This document shows, piece after piece, positions 61,446 through 64,000 of a DNA stretch of 64,000 nt (the first letter of the stretch is position 1; every line of letters starts with the position of its first letter). The position numbers and the translations under genes are program-made. Below the pieces are notes generated by a model, which was not told the DNA's origin, did no database searches, and saw nothing but the letters and a program-made list of their open reading frames with translations. The DNA lies in NCBI RefSeq assembly GCF_026151395.1, contig NZ_JAMQPV010000003.1:253802-317801 (forward strand). Reading direction: 5' to 3'. This DNA comes from Leptospira limi. Lineage in GTDB: Bacteria; Spirochaetota; Leptospiria; Leptospirales; Leptospiraceae.

Positions 61446-63854
61446 TTAAGCTATCTCACGGTACAGTGCATTTTCCAAACCAGTAATGGCTTCGTTGTAT
61501 TTTTCAATCCCACCAAATTCTTGGATGATCTCCATCGGTGTTCCAAATTCAGGAAATGGATTGATAGTAAGGATTTGTGTTTCTTCAATTTGAACCACAC
61601 CTGAGTCTGCGTATTTTTCAAGAAGCGCATCCAAAACCTTTCGTGCTGCTTCCCCATACTTCTCAAAGTAATTCGTTTTTTTGACTCTGTCGGCCCGTTC
61701 CCGTCTTGTCAAAGGACGTTTGTCCCAGACTACGTGGCAGATCAAATCAAAGGGATCCACATCCTTTCCCACATCTTCCGCAAGAGCTTCTAAAAAGACT
61801 CCTTGGTTTGCTAGTTCTTCTAAGATCGCTTGTTTTCTTTCTGTAGCATTCCAATGCTTTCGGAACTCATCAAGTGTGGAAAATTCTTTGGTCACAGTTT
61901 TTCTGGTGTAGTCTTTCAAAGACTCAGTCACCAGTTTTCCATTGGCATCAAAGTATTGCACTCGCTCCGAAGCTACACGAACTTCCACACTATCCACATA
62001 GTATTTCAATACACGATTTCGAGGCAAATCCCCTTCCTGAAATTCTCTTCCATCGAAGCGTAAGGAGGGATCAAATTCAGATTCATTTTCGCCGAATCCA
62101 GTGACACCGTTGGATGAACCAACATCTCCATCCATTTCCTCATCCAAAGATTCCGGAGGTGTTACTGACTCTCCTTCCTTTGGTTCATAAATCTGCACGG
62201 GGTCTCCATCAAAATCAGGATCCGCAAACAACTCCGTTGCCCGTTTAAAATCCATAATGGTGAAATAGTACTTATCAAAATCTTCGTTAATGCGTGTTCC
62301 GCGACCAATGATTTGTTTGAATTCCGTCATCGATTGGATTTGTTGGTCGAGGACTATCAGTTTGCATGTTTGCGCATCCACACCTGTTGTCATGAGTTTG
62401 GATGTCGTTGCAATCACTGGGTATTTGGATTCAGGGAAGATAAAATTATCCAGCTCTTCTTTACCTTCTTCACTATCCCCTGTAATCCTCATCACATACT
62501 TACTATTTTGACTAGCCAAATCGCTGTTTTCATTGACCAGTGCTTGCCTCATTCTTTCCGCATGATCTATATTTTCACAGAATACAATGGTCTTATGAAA
62601 ACGATCGTTCTGCTTCAAAAATTCACTGACTTTCGAAGCAACAAGTTCCGTTCGTTTGTCTAAGATAACTTTTTTATCAAAATCACTTTGTTTATAAACT
62701 TTATCTTCAATTTCATTTCCATACTTATCTCGCATTCCCTTTTCAGGTCGCCAGCCAGATAAATCCTTATCTAAGTCAATCCGAATCACTTTGTAAGGCG
62801 CAAGAAACCCGTCTTCAATCCCTTGTCTTAGCGAATATGTATACACTGGTTCCCCAAAATAATGGATATTAGAAACATCCTTTGTTTCTTTGGGTGTTGC
62901 GGTTAGTCCAATTTGAGTCGCAGAAGAAAAGTATTCAAGTATAGCACGCCAATTAGAATCTTCGGCTGCACTTCCCCTATGACATTCATCCACTACGATC
63001 AAATCAAAAAAATCTGGCGAAAATTGTTTATAGATATTTTGTTCTTCTTCCGTGCCAGTGACTGCTTGATACAAAGAAAGATAAATTTCGTACGATTTGT
63101 TCGCTTGTCTCTTTTGAATTTTGGTCATTGCAGATCCAAACGGCTTAAAATCGTTTGTCATTGTTTGATCTACCAAAATATTTCGATCAGCCAAAAACAA
63201 GATTCGTTTTTTTGTCTTGGATTTCCATAACCTCCAAATGATTTGGAATGCTGTGTATGTTTTTCCAGTCCCAGTCGCCATAACAAGTAGCAGACGCTTT
63301 TGCCCTTTAGCAATGGCTTCGATCGTTTTGTTAATTGCTAAAATTTGATAGTATCTGGGTGATTTATTTGATCCATCACTATGATAATCTTGAGTGACAA
63401 GCTCTTCCTGCGTTGAGTCAAGTCCTTGCGCCTCTTTCCACATTTTCCAAAGTGATTCTGGATTTGGAAATTGATCCAAACCCAATTCTGTTTCAATGTT
63501 TCCCTCACTCACAAGTTTGTTATGAAATAAAAAAGAATCTCCATTAGAACTAAAAACAAATGGAACTTGTAACAAATCTGCATACTGAAGGGCTTGTTGC
63601 ATTCCATCGCCAACAGAATGACTATTGTCCTTTGCTTCGATCACAGCTATAGGGATATTAGATTTATAAAACAAAACATAGTCTGCACGTTTATTCTTTG
63701 CTCTGGTATGCAACTTCCCACGAACAATGATCCGTCCGTTTGTAATGGGAAATTCCTCTCTCACTTGCCACTGCAAATCCCAACCAGCTACCTCTAGTGC
63801 AGGATTAATAAACTTAGAGCATATATCACGCTCAGAGAGGCTTTTTTTATTCAT
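61446..63854 (-). CDS. hsdR: Type I restriction subunit HsdR (EcoEI-like)
   Basis: 802 residues. N-terminal PD-(D/E)XK nuclease (ADYVLFYKS, VIEAKD near 58-75), then an SF2 translocase with Walker A ATGTGKT (near 190), DECHRG (near 290), GLTATP, and QIIGRGTRI. The C-terminal domain is the EcoEI-R-type. Length fits the EcoEI branch. It is the first gene of the operon, with a plausible promoter 39 bp upstream. Confidence 0.94.
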   Translation of the reverse strand: MNKKSLSERDICSKFINPALEVAGWDLQWQVREEFPITNGRIIVRGKLHTRAKNKRADYVLFYKSNIPIAVIEAKDNSHSVGDGMQQALQYADLLQVPFVFSSNGDSFLFHNKLVSEGNIETELGLDQFPNPESLWKMWKEAQGLDSTQEELVTQDYHSDGSNKSPRYYQILAINKTIEAIAKGQKRLLLVMATGTGKTYTAFQIIWRLWKSKTKKRILFLADRNILVDQTMTNDFKPFGSAMTKIQKRQANKSYEIYLSLYQAVTGTEEEQNIYKQFSPDFFDLIVVDECHRGSAAEDSNWRAILEYFSSATQIGLTATPKETKDVSNIHYFGEPVYTYSLRQGIEDGFLAPYKVIRIDLDKDLSGWRPEKGMRDKYGNEIEDKVYKQSDFDKKVILDKRTELVASKVSEFLKQNDRFHKTIVFCENIDHAERMRQALVNENSDLASQNSKYVMRITGDSEEGKEELDNFIFPESKYPVIATTSKLMTTGVDAQTCKLIVLDQQIQSMTEFKQIIGRGTRINEDFDKYYFTIMDFKRATELFADPDFDGDPVQIYEPKEGESVTPPESLDEEMDGDVGSSNGVTGFGENESEFDPSLRFDGREFQEGDLPRNRVLKYYVDSVEVRVASERVQYFDANGKLVTESLKDYTRKTVTKEFSTLDEFRKHWNATERKQAILEELANQGVFLEALAEDVGKDVDPFDLICHVVWDKRPLTRRERADRVKKTNYFEKYGEAARKVLDALLEKYADSGVVQIEETQILTINPFPEFGTPMEIIQEFGGIEKYNEAITGLENALYREIA

Positions 63855-63892
63855 TTAAGGCATTCCGATCAGGATATGAAAACCTGAATCCT

Positions 63893-63922
63893 ATTTTATC
63901 TTTTGAAATCAAAATCTAACAA
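63893..63922 (-). promoter_or_regulatory. Candidate promoter of the defence operon
   Basis: On the minus strand TTGTTA (63922-63917) and TAAAAT (63898-63893) are 18 bases apart, 39 bp before the hsdR start. Both boxes are reasonable sigma-70 matches. The remaining sequence to 64000 holds no gene that I can recognise. Confidence 0.4.
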
Positions 63923-64000
63923 ACATTACTTTGTAAGATTCATAACTCAATTACTTTTTAGGGTATATCCTACCTCAGACAAAACAGCGATGTGAAATAA

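Overview
The window looks like a chromosomal segment of a saprophytic Leptospira (spirochaete; L. biflexa-type clade). The DNA is AT-rich. There are many lipoproteins with loose spirochaetal lipoboxes, 7TM-DISM and HisKA_2 histidine kinases, AraC regulators with a membrane-bound N-terminus, a small stand-alone RRM protein, DUF1566-type surface proteins, and an rRNA fragment away from any complete rRNA operon. The assignment comes from protein style and gene content, not from a database search.

Region 1 (1-14 kb) is a nitrate/nitrite assimilation and molybdenum-cofactor locus: nirB, nirD and cobA (siroheme nitrite reductase plus the first siroheme step), a moaC-moaB fusion, moeA, a NarK transporter, a molybdopterin oxidoreductase of a non-canonical family, a MoeB-rhodanese protein, moaA, moaD, moaE, mobA and a HAD phosphatase. 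Both nirB and narK are preceded by a GG-N10-GC sigma-54-type promoter and, further upstream, by the same GTAC-N5-GTAC inverted repeat. This suggests nitrogen control by an enhancer-binding protein.

Region 2 (14-48.7 kb) is ordinary chromosomal and surface gene content. It has sensor kinases, a carboxypeptidase-like protein, a hydrolase, and a MarR regulator with two perfect palindromic operators. There are also a Rnk-like factor, large beta-propeller/NHL/LamG lipoproteins, a sulfide:quinone-reductase-like flavoprotein and a frame-disrupted outer-surface gene. An ArsR-rhodanese regulator faces a DUF2938/MFS pair across a 16-bp inverted repeat. A 755-residue protein fuses ferredoxin, ferredoxin reductase and AlkB hydroxylase beside a TetR regulator. 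A Thermus-type isocitrate dehydrogenase, a photolyase with apparently permuted domains, several lipoproteins and an ankyrin protein follow.

Region 3 (48.7-51 kb) is a decay and junction zone. It holds a DUF1566 gene whose three in-frame stops all sit where tryptophan is expected, GC-rich palindromes, and the last ~195 nt of a 23S rRNA gene with its terminator but no body.

Region 4 (51-64 kb) is a defence island on the minus strand: hsdR, hsdM, a frameshifted DUF3800 gene and hsdS, followed without a break by an HNH protein, a giant double-GHKL histidine-kinase-like ATPase, a receiver-like protein and a C5 cytosine methyltransferase. The last four genes touch or overlap. They look like a phosphorelay-type restriction/defence module grafted onto a type I restriction-modification operon, and are the best candidate in the window for a poorly described system.
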